NCBI GenBank assembly: GCA_015351705.1
Contig: JADIIM010000056.1
Location: 1 to 54,123, forward strand
Reading direction: 5' to 3'
Source of the DNA: Aeromicrobium sp.
GTDB taxonomy: Bacteria > Actinomycetota > Coriobacteriia > Anaerosomatales > Anaerosomataceae
DNA: 54,123 nucleotides
The translations under genes were made by a program, and so were the position numbers. Under the pieces are notes generated by a model. That model saw nothing but the letters and a program-made list of their open reading frames with translations. It was not told the origin of the DNA and did no database searches. Position 1 is the stretch's first letter, and each line of letters begins with the position of its first letter. Below, one piece after another: positions 1 to 9,163 of this stretch.

Positions 1-831
1 CGCCTGCGCGAGCGCGCGCTCAACGTCCGCGATGCCGTCGACGTCGGTCACATCGACCTCGGCGGTGCTCCACACGACCGTCGAGGTGGGCACGGACTCG
101 ATCTCCGCACCCGCAGACGTGAGCGTCACCACCCGGCAGCCCTTCAGGCCGGACTCGTTGGGCTGCAGACCCTGCGTGCAGCCAGCGTAGACGATCGCCG
201 GGTCTTCCGAGATGACCTCGGCCTTGTGGATGTGACCGAGCGCCCAGTAGTCCATGCCGGCCGCACGCAGGTCGTCGACGCTGCACGGCGCGTACGGCTC
301 GTGACCCGGGCGGCCACCCACGTTGGCGTGCAGAACGCCGATCGCGAGCGGGTCCGACGCGTCGCGCGCGAAGCCGCGCGCCAGGTTGCCGGTCTCCGCC
401 GAGGTGCGGTACGAGCGGCCGTACAGCGCGCAGACCGCCTCGCCGTCGCGCTCGAAGACCACCCGCTCGACCTCGCTCGCGGAGAAGACGTGCACGATCC
501 CGGGCAGGTCGAGGCGATGGGTGCGGCCACCGGCGGGATCGTGGTTGCCGTGCGCCACATAGACGCCGATGCCGGCCTCGGCCAGCCGCTCGCACGCCCT
601 GCGGAACGCCGCCTCGGCCGTGAGGGACCGCTCCGCACTGTTGTAGACGTCGCCCGCGAGCACGAGGAAATCCACCTCCTGCGCGAGGCACACGTCCACG
701 AGCGATTCGAGCGCCTCGTAGGTGGAGCGCACGAGCGCGTCTCTGACGCGCGGGTCTGCAGCGTCCACGCCCTTGAAGGGCGCGGCGAGATGAAGGTCCG
801 CGGCGTGCACGAAGCGCACGGAAGCGGTCAC
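1..831 (-). CDS. SbcD/YhaO-like metallophosphoesterase, DNA repair exonuclease family (partial, C-terminus off window)
   Basis: The visible 277 residues carry the calcineurin-like phosphoesterase motifs in order: HAADLHL near residue 9 (metal site I), LAGDVYN (site II), AHGNHDP (site III), and GVLHANVGG followed by WALGHIHK (the last His pair). This is the layout of the Mre11/SbcD nuclease subunit, which acts in the cytoplasm on DNA ends, usually with an SMC-like ATPase partner. I chose the GTG at 829-831 because a GAGGG ribosome binding site sits about 8 bases upstream and the reading begins VRFVHAADLHL, as in the family. The gene runs off the left edge, so the capping domain and any sbcC partner cannot be seen. 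Confidence in the family is high; whether it is SbcD or the YhaO subgroup is open. Confidence 0.88.
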   Translation of the reverse strand, partial: MTASVRFVHAADLHLAAPFKGVDAADPRVRDALVRSTYEALESLVDVCLAQEVDFLVLAGDVYNSAERSLTAEAAFRRACERLAEAGIGVYVAHGNHDPAGGRTHRLDLPGIVHVFSASEVERVVFERDGEAVCALYGRSYRTSAETGNLARGFARDASDPLAIGVLHANVGGRPGHEPYAPCSVDDLRAAGMDYWALGHIHKAEVISEDPAIVYAGCTQGLQPNESGLKGCRVVTLTSAGAEIESVPTSTVVWSTAEVDVTDVDGIADVERALAQA

Positions 832-922
832 GGCGTCACCCCTCGCAGGTGTCGGCGCGGCACTGACTGCGCCCATTGTAGCGGTGCGCTGTGACACGGG
901 CGACGACCCCGGCGCGACCGCA

Positions 923-3900
923 TCACCGCGCGTAGACGACCCCCGGCGTGATGCCGCCGTCGGGCGATGGATGGCACGGGCCGATGCACGACCCGCCCGC
1001 GCCCGCACGCACGAAGTCGATCACAGGACGGATGAGCGCCTCGTTGGAGGGCGACCCGTGGCTCACGTGGCACGTGGCACACGCGAAGCCGTGGTCGCGC
1101 ACGTGCAGACCGTGGAGCGGACCGGCGGTCGCGTCAGCGAACCAGCTCGCAGCGGCGCCCGCGTCCCCGGTCCCGGTCTCATCGTAGTAGGTCGTGTACC
1201 GGTGGCAGTCGTAGCAGAGCAGGTCCGCGTTCGCGGGCAGGGCGCCCAGGTAGGGCGACACGAGCACCGGCGCCTCGGCAGACACGTGCGGCCCGGCGAC
1301 GGCAGGCGATGAGCCCGCCACAGCGTGGCAGTCGATGCAGTAGAGCACGGAGTCGTTGTCCCAGGCGCCCACGAACGCACCGGCGTTGATGGTGGTGGCC
1401 ACCGACTGCTCGACCGCGTGCACGCTCGCGTTGCCGGTTCCGAAGTCCGCCGAGACGTCCCGCGCACCTTCGAGTCCGGTCGCGTCCTGATACGCCGAGT
1501 GGCACTTGTAGCAGAGCTCGTACTCGTTGGCGATCGGCTCGGCGGGCGTGTGCGTGGCGGTCGCGCCGAACGTGCCGAGGATCCGTCCGTAGGCGGCGGG
1601 TGCGGCGGCGGGCGTCGCGGTCGCCTCATGGGCGTTGTGGCAGTCGGCGCACTCGACGTGGCGCACGAACGGCGCCGTCTCGGTGGGCACGTGGGTGTCC
1701 TCGACGGCCCCGACCGGATGGCGCGACGGGCCCACGCCGCCGAGATCGGCGACCGCGAGCCACGGCGCGCTGCCGGCGCGCTCCACGCCGCCGAAGCGCA
1801 GCGTCACGGTCTCGGCCGTGTCGAACGCGGTCCCGGCGCCGTTGGCCTTGAAGACCTGCACGCTCGGCACGGTCGCCTCTGCCGCGTCACGGCTCCAGAA
1901 GCCGCCGTTGCCCACAAAGAGCTCGGCCTCACCGTCTCCATCGAGGTCACCGGCGGCAAGCGAGCCGGTGCGGTACCGCGTGCCGGTGGCATACGCCACA
2001 GGCGCGGCAAGGTCACTGCCGCCCTGCGCGTAGACGTTGATGCTGCTGCTGCCGAGGCCCGCGTCGATCGCCACGGCCAGCTCGGCGCCGGCCTCGCCTG
2101 ACCAGACGTCGGCGATGAGCGTGTCGCGCGCCGCACCCGCGGCCGCGTTGATGGCGTAATCGTCGATGAGCGTGCCGCTCGCGTCGTACAGGCTCACGGC
2201 CGAGGCCGCAGGCTCGCCTGAGTTGGCGACCGCGACCTCGATACCGGCGTCCGGGTGCGCGTCGCCGATGCTCGGGCCGCGCACGCCCGCAAGCGCGGCC
2301 ACCGGGCCGAAGTGGGTGGTGAACGTGTCGGGCGTCACGCCCGACTCGGTGAGCGCCACGATCGACGGGCTGAGCGCGTCGTCGTCGGTCACCACGACCT
2401 CGGCGAAACCGTCGGCGGGAACACTCAGGTCGCCCGCCGCCATACCGCTCATGCTCGAAGCCACGCCGCTTGCGGTGTACACCAGCTCGAAGCCGGGCGT
2501 GACGACCGCCGGCGGCTCGGCCCAGCGCAGCACGTACACGTCGCCGGTGTCCGCGTCGCCGAGGACGAGCTCGGGCATGAGGCCCGCGTCGTCGAAGACG
2601 TCGGCCACGAGCGCGAAGTCGGGGGTCACGCCGGAAAGCGACGCGTCCACGGCCGAGAGGTCGACCTCACCGGGGCCGTAGAACGAGGTCAGGCCCTTGA
2701 GCGGGTCCTGGATGTAGACGGTCAGCCGATGCGTGCCGGGATCCACAACGACAACGTCGATGCGGCCGTCGCCGTCCACGTCGCCGGTGGCGACGGCGCC
2801 CGAGGTGCCCGACGGCACGTACGTCCGCGGGCCGACGAGGCTACGCGGCGCCGCGTCCGCGGCGTCCGTGCCCCACACCGCCACCCCGCCGAACGCCGAG
2901 GTGGTCGACTCGGGCGAGATGCCCACCACGAGCTCGAGGTGCGCGGCGGCCTCGGCCGGATACTGCAGCGAGGCCAGGTCGGTAGCGGCCGGGCCGTCGA
3001 CGTCGTGGCAGGACAGGCACAGCGCGCTGCCCTCGATCTCAAGCAGCGTGGGTATCGGCGCGCCGGTGCCGTCGTCGCGGCCCATCGGCGCGTGGCACAC
3101 CTGGCACTCGCCCACGCGGCGCTCGGCGTCATCGGCCGCCCACTCACCGGGGATCGTGGTCACCGCCGAAGACGCGGCGTGTGCCGAGTCCTCATACGCC
3201 GCCTCGCCGGGATAGGTGTCACGCGCCTGGTCGTGGCACGCGAAGCACAGCGTGCGGTCGTTGGCGGTCACGGTAGCGGTGGCCGCCAACGCCGGCGGCG
3301 TGATCGACGCGTTGATGAGCGGCGCGATCGCCGAGCCGTGGCCCGCATGACAGATGCTGCAGCGGATATCGGTCCCGCTCGCGGGATCGGGAAGCGCCGT
3401 GTAGTGCCCGGTCTGCTCGTAGATCGCCACGCCGTCGAAGCGGCTCTCCTCGCGGACGCCGTGGCACGTGCCGCAGTACGCCGAGCCCTGGAACACCAGG
3501 TCGCCGTCGCTCGTGCGGGAACGCAGCAGCGCCGGGTACGGCGTGCCGGTGGTGATCTTGTCGGCGCCGTGGGCGTCGTGACAGCTGCTGCAGTACTTCA
3601 CCGAGGGCCCGAACGGGCTCGCTGTAGGCGCAAGCGTGTGCACCGACGTCTCCTCGAACGACGCGCCCACCGGCGTTCCGGAGCCGAGCGCGTCGACACC
3701 GTGGCAGACGTAGCAGAGCTCGGTGTCGCCCTTGTCCGAGGGAAGCACGAGTGCGAGCGCCGAGCCGGTCATCTCCTGGCTCTCGGCGTCGATGCGCTGA
3801 ACGGTGCCCGGAGCGGTGTGTGCACGGTGACACATGGCACACGTATCGGGCGCCGGACCCACCGCGACGTGCGGCACGTCGGCCAGGGCGGCGGAGGGGC

Positions 3901-3976
3901 TCACGAGCACGAGCGCACACATAAGTGCAACGCCCGTGAGGAACGTCGTCCGGTCGAACCCCATACCCCGGATCAT
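923..3976 (-). CDS. Secreted multihaem c-type cytochrome with central FG-GAP/VCBS propeller (14 haem motifs)
   Basis: The 1017-residue protein starts with a signal peptide (hydrophobic stretch about residues 8-32, ending near SAALA). I count 13 CXXCH motifs and one unusual C-X3-CH (CIGPCH) near the C-terminus. Eight haem sites lie in residues about 44-320 and six after about residue 774. Between them is a haem-free region of about 450 residues with FG-GAP/VCBS-type calcium-loop repeats such as DVDGDGRIDVV and DLDGDGEAEL, expected to form a beta-propeller. It is probably exported, haem-loaded, and used for electron transfer at or beyond the membrane. No C-terminal anchor is visible. A second ATG at codon 5 is an alternative start. 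It lies downstream of the CWB2 wall protein with a separate possible promoter. Class is certain; physiological role is inferred. Confidence 0.9.
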   Translation of the reverse strand: MIRGMGFDRTTFLTGVALMCALVLVSPSAALADVPHVAVGPAPDTCAMCHRAHTAPGTVQRIDAESQEMTGSALALVLPSDKGDTELCYVCHGVDALGSGTPVGASFEETSVHTLAPTASPFGPSVKYCSSCHDAHGADKITTGTPYPALLRSRTSDGDLVFQGSAYCGTCHGVREESRFDGVAIYEQTGHYTALPDPASGTDIRCSICHAGHGSAIAPLINASITPPALAATATVTANDRTLCFACHDQARDTYPGEAAYEDSAHAASSAVTTIPGEWAADDAERRVGECQVCHAPMGRDDGTGAPIPTLLEIEGSALCLSCHDVDGPAATDLASLQYPAEAAAHLELVVGISPESTTSAFGGVAVWGTDAADAAPRSLVGPRTYVPSGTSGAVATGDVDGDGRIDVVVVDPGTHRLTVYIQDPLKGLTSFYGPGEVDLSAVDASLSGVTPDFALVADVFDDAGLMPELVLGDADTGDVYVLRWAEPPAVVTPGFELVYTASGVASSMSGMAAGDLSVPADGFAEVVVTDDDALSPSIVALTESGVTPDTFTTHFGPVAALAGVRGPSIGDAHPDAGIEVAVANSGEPAASAVSLYDASGTLIDDYAINAAAGAARDTLIADVWSGEAGAELAVAIDAGLGSSSINVYAQGGSDLAAPVAYATGTRYRTGSLAAGDLDGDGEAELFVGNGGFWSRDAAEATVPSVQVFKANGAGTAFDTAETVTLRFGGVERAGSAPWLAVADLGGVGPSRHPVGAVEDTHVPTETAPFVRHVECADCHNAHEATATPAAAPAAYGRILGTFGATATHTPAEPIANEYELCYKCHSAYQDATGLEGARDVSADFGTGNASVHAVEQSVATTINAGAFVGAWDNDSVLYCIDCHAVAGSSPAVAGPHVSAEAPVLVSPYLGALPANADLLCYDCHRYTTYYDETGTGDAGAAASWFADATAGPLHGLHVRDHGFACATCHVSHGSPSNEALIRPVIDFVRAGAGGSCIGPCHPSPDGGITPGVVYAR

Positions 3977-4044
3977 GTCACCGTCCAGTGCTCGAGAGCG
4001 GCGCCGCCATCTGCCGGAGGCGGGCCGCAGGAACCCCTCACGAC

Positions 4045-4050
4045 AGTATA
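4045..4050 (-). promoter_or_regulatory. Possible -10 box (TATACT) for the FG-GAP cytochrome gene
   Basis: On the minus strand a TATACT hexamer lies about 70 bases upstream of the cytochrome start, in the 179-base gap after the wall-protein gene. The same hexamer appears upstream of the wall-protein gene and of panB. No convincing -35 element is present at 17 bases, so this is tentative. The rest of the gap shows nothing I recognise. Confidence 0.3.
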
Positions 4051-4155
4051 CGACGACACCCCGCCGGATTCATCCTTATTCGACGACAAATCGCATCAGG
4101 CAGGCTCAGGATGCGTACCCGGATGTGCCGCTCGGACGCCTCGCACGCGCTCGCA

Positions 4156-7100
4156 TCACTGCAGCGCGCTGCGCACGGCGTCTCGCACCGCCGCGCTCAC
4201 CGCACTCGTCCCGCCGAGGTAGCGCACCTCGCCGATCGCGCCCTTGTTCGCCGCGAGCGTGCTTCGCACCCCGGAATCCAGCGTCGCCGAAGGCGTGAGC
4301 AGCATCACCGAGCCGGCACGCGCCTGCAACACGCCACCGGAAAGCGCGTCCGGGAAGTTCTCGCCGGTGGCGATGGCCACGCGGTTCCACGCCAGCCCGA
4401 GCCCCACGCCCTTCCGCGCGATAGCGATGGCGGTGGAGTAGCGGTTCCCGCCCTGCCAGCGCTCAGAGGTGGCGCCCAGCCGCGTCTTGAGGTCCGACTC
4501 GATCGCCGACGAGACCGCGCCCGTCCCGCCGAGGACGATGATCTTCTTCACGCCCGCGGCCTTCATCGCGTTCACGAGCGTGGTGTCGGCCCCGCGTGGG
4601 TCCACGAGGTAGATCGGCCAGCCCTTGGCCGCGGCGACCGGCGAGGCGCCGAGCGCGTCCGGGAAGTTCGCACCGGTGGCCACGAACGCGGTGCCGTCGT
4701 ACGTGCCGCCCGCCTTGATGATGTCCACGGTCTCCTTGGCCACGGCGTTGGCCGTGGTATAGCGGTTGCCGCCGAAGACACGCTCGACGTTGGACGACCC
4801 GAAGATGCCGTTGAGTGCGCTCAGGACGGCAGGCGAGACGGCCGCCTCACCTCCCAGGATGTACGCCTTCGTTGCGCCCTCGGCCTTGAGCCGGAGGACC
4901 TCCGTGCGCACCGCACTCGGTAGTGACGCGGGGTCCGAGAGCAGGATCGGGCCGTTGGCGGCGCCGGCGAGCGCCGCGCCGCCGAGCGCGTCGGGCCAGT
5001 TGAACGCCGTGGCGATCACGACCGCCGACGGCGAGCTCGAGCTGCCGCTCGGGTAGGCGATCTTCGAGGCCTCGATTGCCGTGAGGATACGGTTATCGCC
5101 CTGCACGGCCGTCTCGGTGAACGGCGCCACCTTCACCGTGAAGTGCGCCGTGGCGCCCCAGTTGCCGCGGGTGTCTCTCGCGCGCACGTGCAGGTAGCGG
5201 GTGACGCCCGACGGCAACGCGGCCGAGAACGTCGTGCCGGTCTGGATGCCCGTGGAAGGTATCGTGCCCGGGCTTGCGTCGAGCACCACCGCGTAGTCCT
5301 GGATGTCGTCATCGGGCACGGGCCAGCTCGCCTGGAAGAGCCGGGCCGCGTACGCCGTCCCCGGCACGGGGTGCGTGGCCGATGAGATCACCGGGGCGGG
5401 CGGCGGGACCTCCACCGCGAACGACGCCGTCTTCGTGGTCTCACGGTTGCCGGCGTGGTCGACCGAGAAGAAGCGCAGCGTCCAGTCCCCCTCCTCACTC
5501 ACCACGACCGACGTGCCGGTGCCCGAGGCACCGCCGTCGATGGACCAGTCCGTCTGCGCAACACCGGAGCCCGTGTCGATGGGCGTGAGGGTGATCGTGG
5601 CCTGGCCGACGTAGGATGCCACGGCGTTGGAGGTCGTCACCGGCGGCGCCGTGTCCACGCGAAACGCGCGGTGCCGCGTGTTGCTCCAGTCGCCCTGGTT
5701 GTCCACAGCGCGCACGTGCAGGTACCACACGCCGTCCGCCGCGCCGGTGGCCGAGAAGGTGTTGCCGGCTTGCGTCATCGTCTCGGCGGGGATGGTGTCA
5801 GACGCCTGGTCGAGCACCACGGAGTAACCCGCGATGCCGGACGTGTCGCTGGCGGTCCACGACGCCTGGATGTCGGACTCGGCGTACCACTCGGTCGACA
5901 GAGGGTGCGTCGTCGACGTGATCTGGCCCATGTTGGGGTAGTCAGCATCCACCAGGAAGCGGCGATGCTCCGTGGGGCCCCAGTTGCCGCGGGTGTCGCG
6001 CGCCCGCACGTGGAGGTACCACTCGCCGCTGGTCGCGATATCCTGCTCGATCTCCGAGGCGGTCTGGGTCACCGCCGAGGGCACCGTGCCCGGGCTCTGG
6101 TCGACCACGACGCCGTACCCGGCGATGCCGCTGGAGTCGCTCGCCGTCCAGCTCGCGGCGAACCACCGGCCGCCGTAGGTGTCCGGATCCGGATGCGTGT
6201 CAGATGAGATCACCGGCGCCGTGGGCGCGATCTCCACCGCAAACGATGCGGACTTGGTGGTCTCGCGATTGCCGAGATTGTCCGCCGAGGCGAACCGCAG
6301 CGTCCAGTCGCCCTCATCGCTCACCACCACCGACGTGCCGGTGCCCGAGGCGCCGCCGTCGATGGACCAGTACGTCTGCGCAACGCCCGCATGTGCGTCG
6401 GTGGGCGTGAGCGTGATCGTGGCCGGACCGGTGTAGGATGCCACAGCGTCCGAGGTCGTCACCGGCGGGGTGGTGTCCGCGCGGAACGCACGATGCTGCG
6501 TGGTGCTCCAGTTGCCGCGGTGGTCCACCGCGCGTACGTGCAGATACCACACGCCGTCTGCGGGTAGCGTGGCCGAGTACGTGGTGCCGGTCTGCGTGAT
6601 CGTGGTCGCAGGATCGGTCGTGGCGTTCTGGTCGAGCACCACCGAGTAGCCGGCGACACCCGAGCCGGTGCCGTCGTTCGCGGCGCTCCAGGAGGCCACG
6701 ATGTCGCGCGAGGCGTACCAGTTGGCCGCCACCGGGTGCGACGAGGAGCCGATAGCGCCGAGCGACGGAGCCGTGGTGTCAGGCGCGTACCACCTGGTGC
6801 CATCGTGGGTGAGAACCACCCGGCCGGCAGCACCGACCGCCATGCCGTAGGTCGTGCCCGGCGCGAATGTGATGTCGTGCAGGAGATCGTACCTGCCATC
6901 GGCCGGTATCTGCTCCGTCCACGTCGCACCGCCGTCCGTGGTGCGGTACACGACCCGGCTGCCGACCGCCCACCCGTGCGTGGCGCTCGTCATGTGCACG
7001 GCGTTCAGCGTAGGGGGCGTCGTTCCGGGGAGCGTGCCCTGCGTCCAGGTCGAACCGCCGTTGGTGGTGTAGTAGACGCGGCCAGCGGTGCCGTCACCGA

Positions 7101-7920
7101 TCTGCCCCACGGCCACCGCACTCGTGGCCGAGGTGACCGACACGCCGTTGAACCGGATGTGGGCCCCCACTGACTGCGCGGTCCAGCTGGTGCCACCGTT
7201 CGTCGTCCGGTACACCGGATACTTGACCGGGTTGTTCACATCGATTGGCCAGTAGTCCACCCCGACCACCCAGCCGTAGCTCGCATCGACGAAGTCCACG
7301 TCGTAGAGCATGGCCTTCCCGACGGCATACGGATTGCCCCATTGATCGGGCGCACTGTGCACCGTCAACGCGAGGTTGTTGGGGAGCCCCCAGAGGTCCA
7401 AACTCGTGTCCGTGCGAAACGGCACGCCACCCCAGTGGACGTCGTCATTGGGATTCGGATCGCCTGCAGCCGCGACTGCTGTCTTGCTGGTCCCGGGAAC
7501 CACAGCGACGGAGCCGTGAGCCAAGTCCTCTCCCCGGTCCATGCTCACATACGGGTAGAAGTCCACGTTCGCCCACGTCGCGCCGCCGTCTTCCGTGTAC
7601 GCCACCTTGCCGTTCGCCGTGACGGCCACGCCCTTCTGGGTGTCCCAGAAATCGATCCCCCGGAAGTCGTAGATGCTGTCGGCAGCGCGCACCGTCTGCC
7701 ACGTGTTGCCCGCGTCGGTGGTCTTGCCGATCGCCCCATTGGACGCGGCGGCGAACCCGGTCTGCGCGTCGACGAACACCACGGACCGCAGCGCCGCGGT
7801 TGTGAAGTTGGTGACGCCCACCTCGGCGGCAACGGCCCCGGGGACGGACAGCGGCACGAGCGTCGCCAGAAGGGCGACGACGAGCACGGATGCGATGCGA
7901 TGCTTGCCCCTGGATATCAC
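4156..7920 (-). CDS. Large secreted cell-wall protein: Ycf48/BNR-like propeller, Ig-like repeats, three CWB2 repeats
   Basis: The 1254-residue protein begins at a GTG (GAGGT ribosome binding site 6 bases upstream) with a signal peptide over residues about 8-32. Residues about 35-390 hold repeated GGxTW motifs (DGGATW, NGGTSW, NGGSTW) typical of Ycf48/BNR photosystem-assembly-like propellers. Residues about 390-950 are four to six Ig-like modules with recurring SDTSGIAGY and WYLHVRA strings. Residues about 955-1254 are three CWB2 (PF04122) repeats with the NRYSTA/NRYTTA signature, which in Firmicutes and Actinobacteria hold surface proteins on wall polymers. There is no cytochrome motif. Lying inside the respiratory locus, it may anchor or scaffold surface electron carriers, but that is inference. 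Confidence 0.9.
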   Translation of the reverse strand: MISRGKHRIASVLVVALLATLVPLSVPGAVAAEVGVTNFTTAALRSVVFVDAQTGFAAASNGAIGKTTDAGNTWQTVRAADSIYDFRGIDFWDTQKGVAVTANGKVAYTEDGGATWANVDFYPYVSMDRGEDLAHGSVAVVPGTSKTAVAAAGDPNPNDDVHWGGVPFRTDTSLDLWGLPNNLALTVHSAPDQWGNPYAVGKAMLYDVDFVDASYGWVVGVDYWPIDVNNPVKYPVYRTTNGGTSWTAQSVGAHIRFNGVSVTSATSAVAVGQIGDGTAGRVYYTTNGGSTWTQGTLPGTTPPTLNAVHMTSATHGWAVGSRVVYRTTDGGATWTEQIPADGRYDLLHDITFAPGTTYGMAVGAAGRVVLTHDGTRWYAPDTTAPSLGAIGSSSHPVAANWYASRDIVASWSAANDGTGSGVAGYSVVLDQNATTDPATTITQTGTTYSATLPADGVWYLHVRAVDHRGNWSTTQHRAFRADTTPPVTTSDAVASYTGPATITLTPTDAHAGVAQTYWSIDGGASGTGTSVVVSDEGDWTLRFASADNLGNRETTKSASFAVEIAPTAPVISSDTHPDPDTYGGRWFAASWTASDSSGIAGYGVVVDQSPGTVPSAVTQTASEIEQDIATSGEWYLHVRARDTRGNWGPTEHRRFLVDADYPNMGQITSTTHPLSTEWYAESDIQASWTASDTSGIAGYSVVLDQASDTIPAETMTQAGNTFSATGAADGVWYLHVRAVDNQGDWSNTRHRAFRVDTAPPVTTSNAVASYVGQATITLTPIDTGSGVAQTDWSIDGGASGTGTSVVVSEEGDWTLRFFSVDHAGNRETTKTASFAVEVPPPAPVISSATHPVPGTAYAARLFQASWPVPDDDIQDYAVVLDASPGTIPSTGIQTGTTFSAALPSGVTRYLHVRARDTRGNWGATAHFTVKVAPFTETAVQGDNRILTAIEASKIAYPSGSSSSPSAVVIATAFNWPDALGGAALAGAANGPILLSDPASLPSAVRTEVLRLKAEGATKAYILGGEAAVSPAVLSALNGIFGSSNVERVFGGNRYTTANAVAKETVDIIKAGGTYDGTAFVATGANFPDALGASPVAAAKGWPIYLVDPRGADTTLVNAMKAAGVKKIIVLGGTGAVSSAIESDLKTRLGATSERWQGGNRYSTAIAIARKGVGLGLAWNRVAIATGENFPDALSGGVLQARAGSVMLLTPSATLDSGVRSTLAANKGAIGEVRYLGGTSAVSAAVRDAVRSALQ
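5406..5647. repeat. Intragenic direct repeat copy 1 (Ig-like module)
   Basis: This stretch encodes an Ig-like module (about 78 residues containing WSIDGGASGTG) that is nearly identical in protein and DNA to the block at about 6228-6467 in the same gene. It is an internal duplication within the wall protein, not a mobile element. Confidence 0.75.
6228..6467. repeat. Intragenic direct repeat copy 2 (Ig-like module)
   Basis: Second copy of the Ig-like module, about 820 bases from the first. It shares WSIDGGASGTG, EGDWTLRF and GNRETTK with only scattered substitutions, pointing to recent duplication or ongoing homogenisation. Confidence 0.75.
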
Positions 7921-7994
7921 TGGTTACCTCGGTCTCCGCGATGCCGGTCGCGTGATCCAGACCGGGACAGGTCATGGTTACTGACGCTGTCATG

Positions 7995-8000
7995 AGTATA
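7995..8000 (-). promoter_or_regulatory. Possible -10 box (TATACT) for the CWB2 wall protein
   Basis: A minus-strand TATACT, preceded by TTGC to give TTGCTATACT, lies 75 bases upstream of the wall-protein GTG and just past the stop of the preceding NHL gene. This suggests the wall protein has its own promoter. The -35 region is not recognisable. Confidence 0.35.
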
Positions 8001-8013
8001 GCAAGTAGCGCGC

Positions 8014-9156
8014 CTACCTCCCCCGCCGACGCCACAGCGCGGCCACACCCACGACCACGCCGAGCGCCGCTAGCGCGATGCCCGCCACTTGCTGCGGTGT
8101 GAAGCGTCGCGCCATCTCTGCAAGTCCGGACCGGTCCGTCTCGCCGGGATGCGTGACCTGCCAGATCTGCACGCGTGCGTTGCCGGTGTCGGCGACGAAG
8201 AGCTGCGACGTCTCGGGATCGTAAGCCACATCGTTGGGATAGGCGAGCAGGCCGGCCGTGGCGCCCGGACCGCCGTAGCGCGCCACCTCGGCGCCCTCGG
8301 CGTCGAGCAGCACGATCTCGCTCGTGAGCGCGTCGACCACGGCGACGAACCGCTCCCCGCCCTCGGCGGGCTCGAGGAAGGCCAGGCCCCGCGCCACGCC
8401 CGCCACGCGTGCATGGCGGCGGAGGTCACCGTCGGGGCCGAACACGAGCACCCGTCGGTTGTTGCTGTCCCCCACCCACAGCTCGTCGTACGAGAAGCCA
8501 ACGCTGTTGGGGAAGTCGAGCGTGACGCCGCTGTCGCGCGCGGCCGGGTCGCGCGTGTCGGTCCCGATGATTCGCAGCACCCGGCCCGAGCGGTCGGTCA
8601 CGAGCACGCGGTGGGTCGCCGCCGTATCGGTGATCGCCACCCGGCCCATCCCGTCCGCGGCCACGCCGAGCGGCTGCCAGGCCGTGGTCGTCTCGGTGGA
8701 CGGACGGAACTCGCCGAGATGTCCACCGTCGTCGTCGAACAGCTGCACGGACCCGGTGCCGCGGTCGGTCACGAGCAGTGTGCCCGCGACCACGTCACGC
8801 GCGAGGTAGGTGGGCACCTCAAGCGTCCCGACGCCGATCTCCCCGGCATCAGGGCCCGCGGTGAGGAAGCGGCGGACCACGCCGGCGCCCGAATCGGCCA
8901 CGTACAGGTAGCGCTCGTCGAGCGCAAGGCCCACGGGGCGGGTGAGCGGCGGATCGCCCGCGTCCGGCAGCGACCGCACGTAGGCGAGCGTGACCACCGG
9001 GGCGTCTGTGGACGTCGCCACCGGCGCGAGCGCAACCGGTCGCGGCGCCGTGAGGGCGAGCGCGGCACCGCCGATGACGAGCACGACCGCCGCGCCGAGC
9101 GCCACGCGGCGGGGCCGCTCAAGCCCGCGCAGGCGGGCCCACCACGCCGCGGCCAT
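8014..9156 (-). CDS. Membrane-anchored NHL-repeat beta-propeller protein
   Basis: The 380-residue protein has an N-terminal membrane segment (about residues 20-37, AAVVLVIGGAALAL), an extracytoplasmic NHL/six-bladed propeller (repeats such as LDERYLYVADSGAGVV, YDELWVGDSNNRRVLVF, ETSQLFVADTGNARVQ), and a C-terminal membrane segment (about 353-373) ending in RRRGR. The start ATG has AGGCGG about 4 bases upstream. It starts 7 bases after the lipoprotein-like gene and is probably co-transcribed with it. NHL propellers mediate protein binding and recur in cytochrome export and conduit loci, so it may organise the secreted cytochromes. No enzymatic residues are recognised. Confidence 0.82.
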   Translation of the reverse strand: MAAAWWARLRGLERPRRVALGAAVVLVIGGAALALTAPRPVALAPVATSTDAPVVTLAYVRSLPDAGDPPLTRPVGLALDERYLYVADSGAGVVRRFLTAGPDAGEIGVGTLEVPTYLARDVVAGTLLVTDRGTGSVQLFDDDGGHLGEFRPSTETTTAWQPLGVAADGMGRVAITDTAATHRVLVTDRSGRVLRIIGTDTRDPAARDSGVTLDFPNSVGFSYDELWVGDSNNRRVLVFGPDGDLRRHARVAGVARGLAFLEPAEGGERFVAVVDALTSEIVLLDAEGAEVARYGGPGATAGLLAYPNDVAYDPETSQLFVADTGNARVQIWQVTHPGETDRSGLAEMARRFTPQQVAGIALAALGVVVGVAALWRRRGR

Positions 9157-9163
9157 CGTCCGC

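Noticed and set aside
2255-4222. Long plus-strand frame opposite the FG-GAP cytochrome, and similar ones at 13895-16231, 32810-34579, 37704-40487 and 50798-52435
   Set aside because: They are Arg/His/Gly-rich antisense readings of high-GC genes with no recognised motif and no ribosome binding site logic.
5406-6467. CRISPR or tandem repeat array
   Set aside because: The repeats are about 240 bases, two copies, and in frame within a coding sequence.
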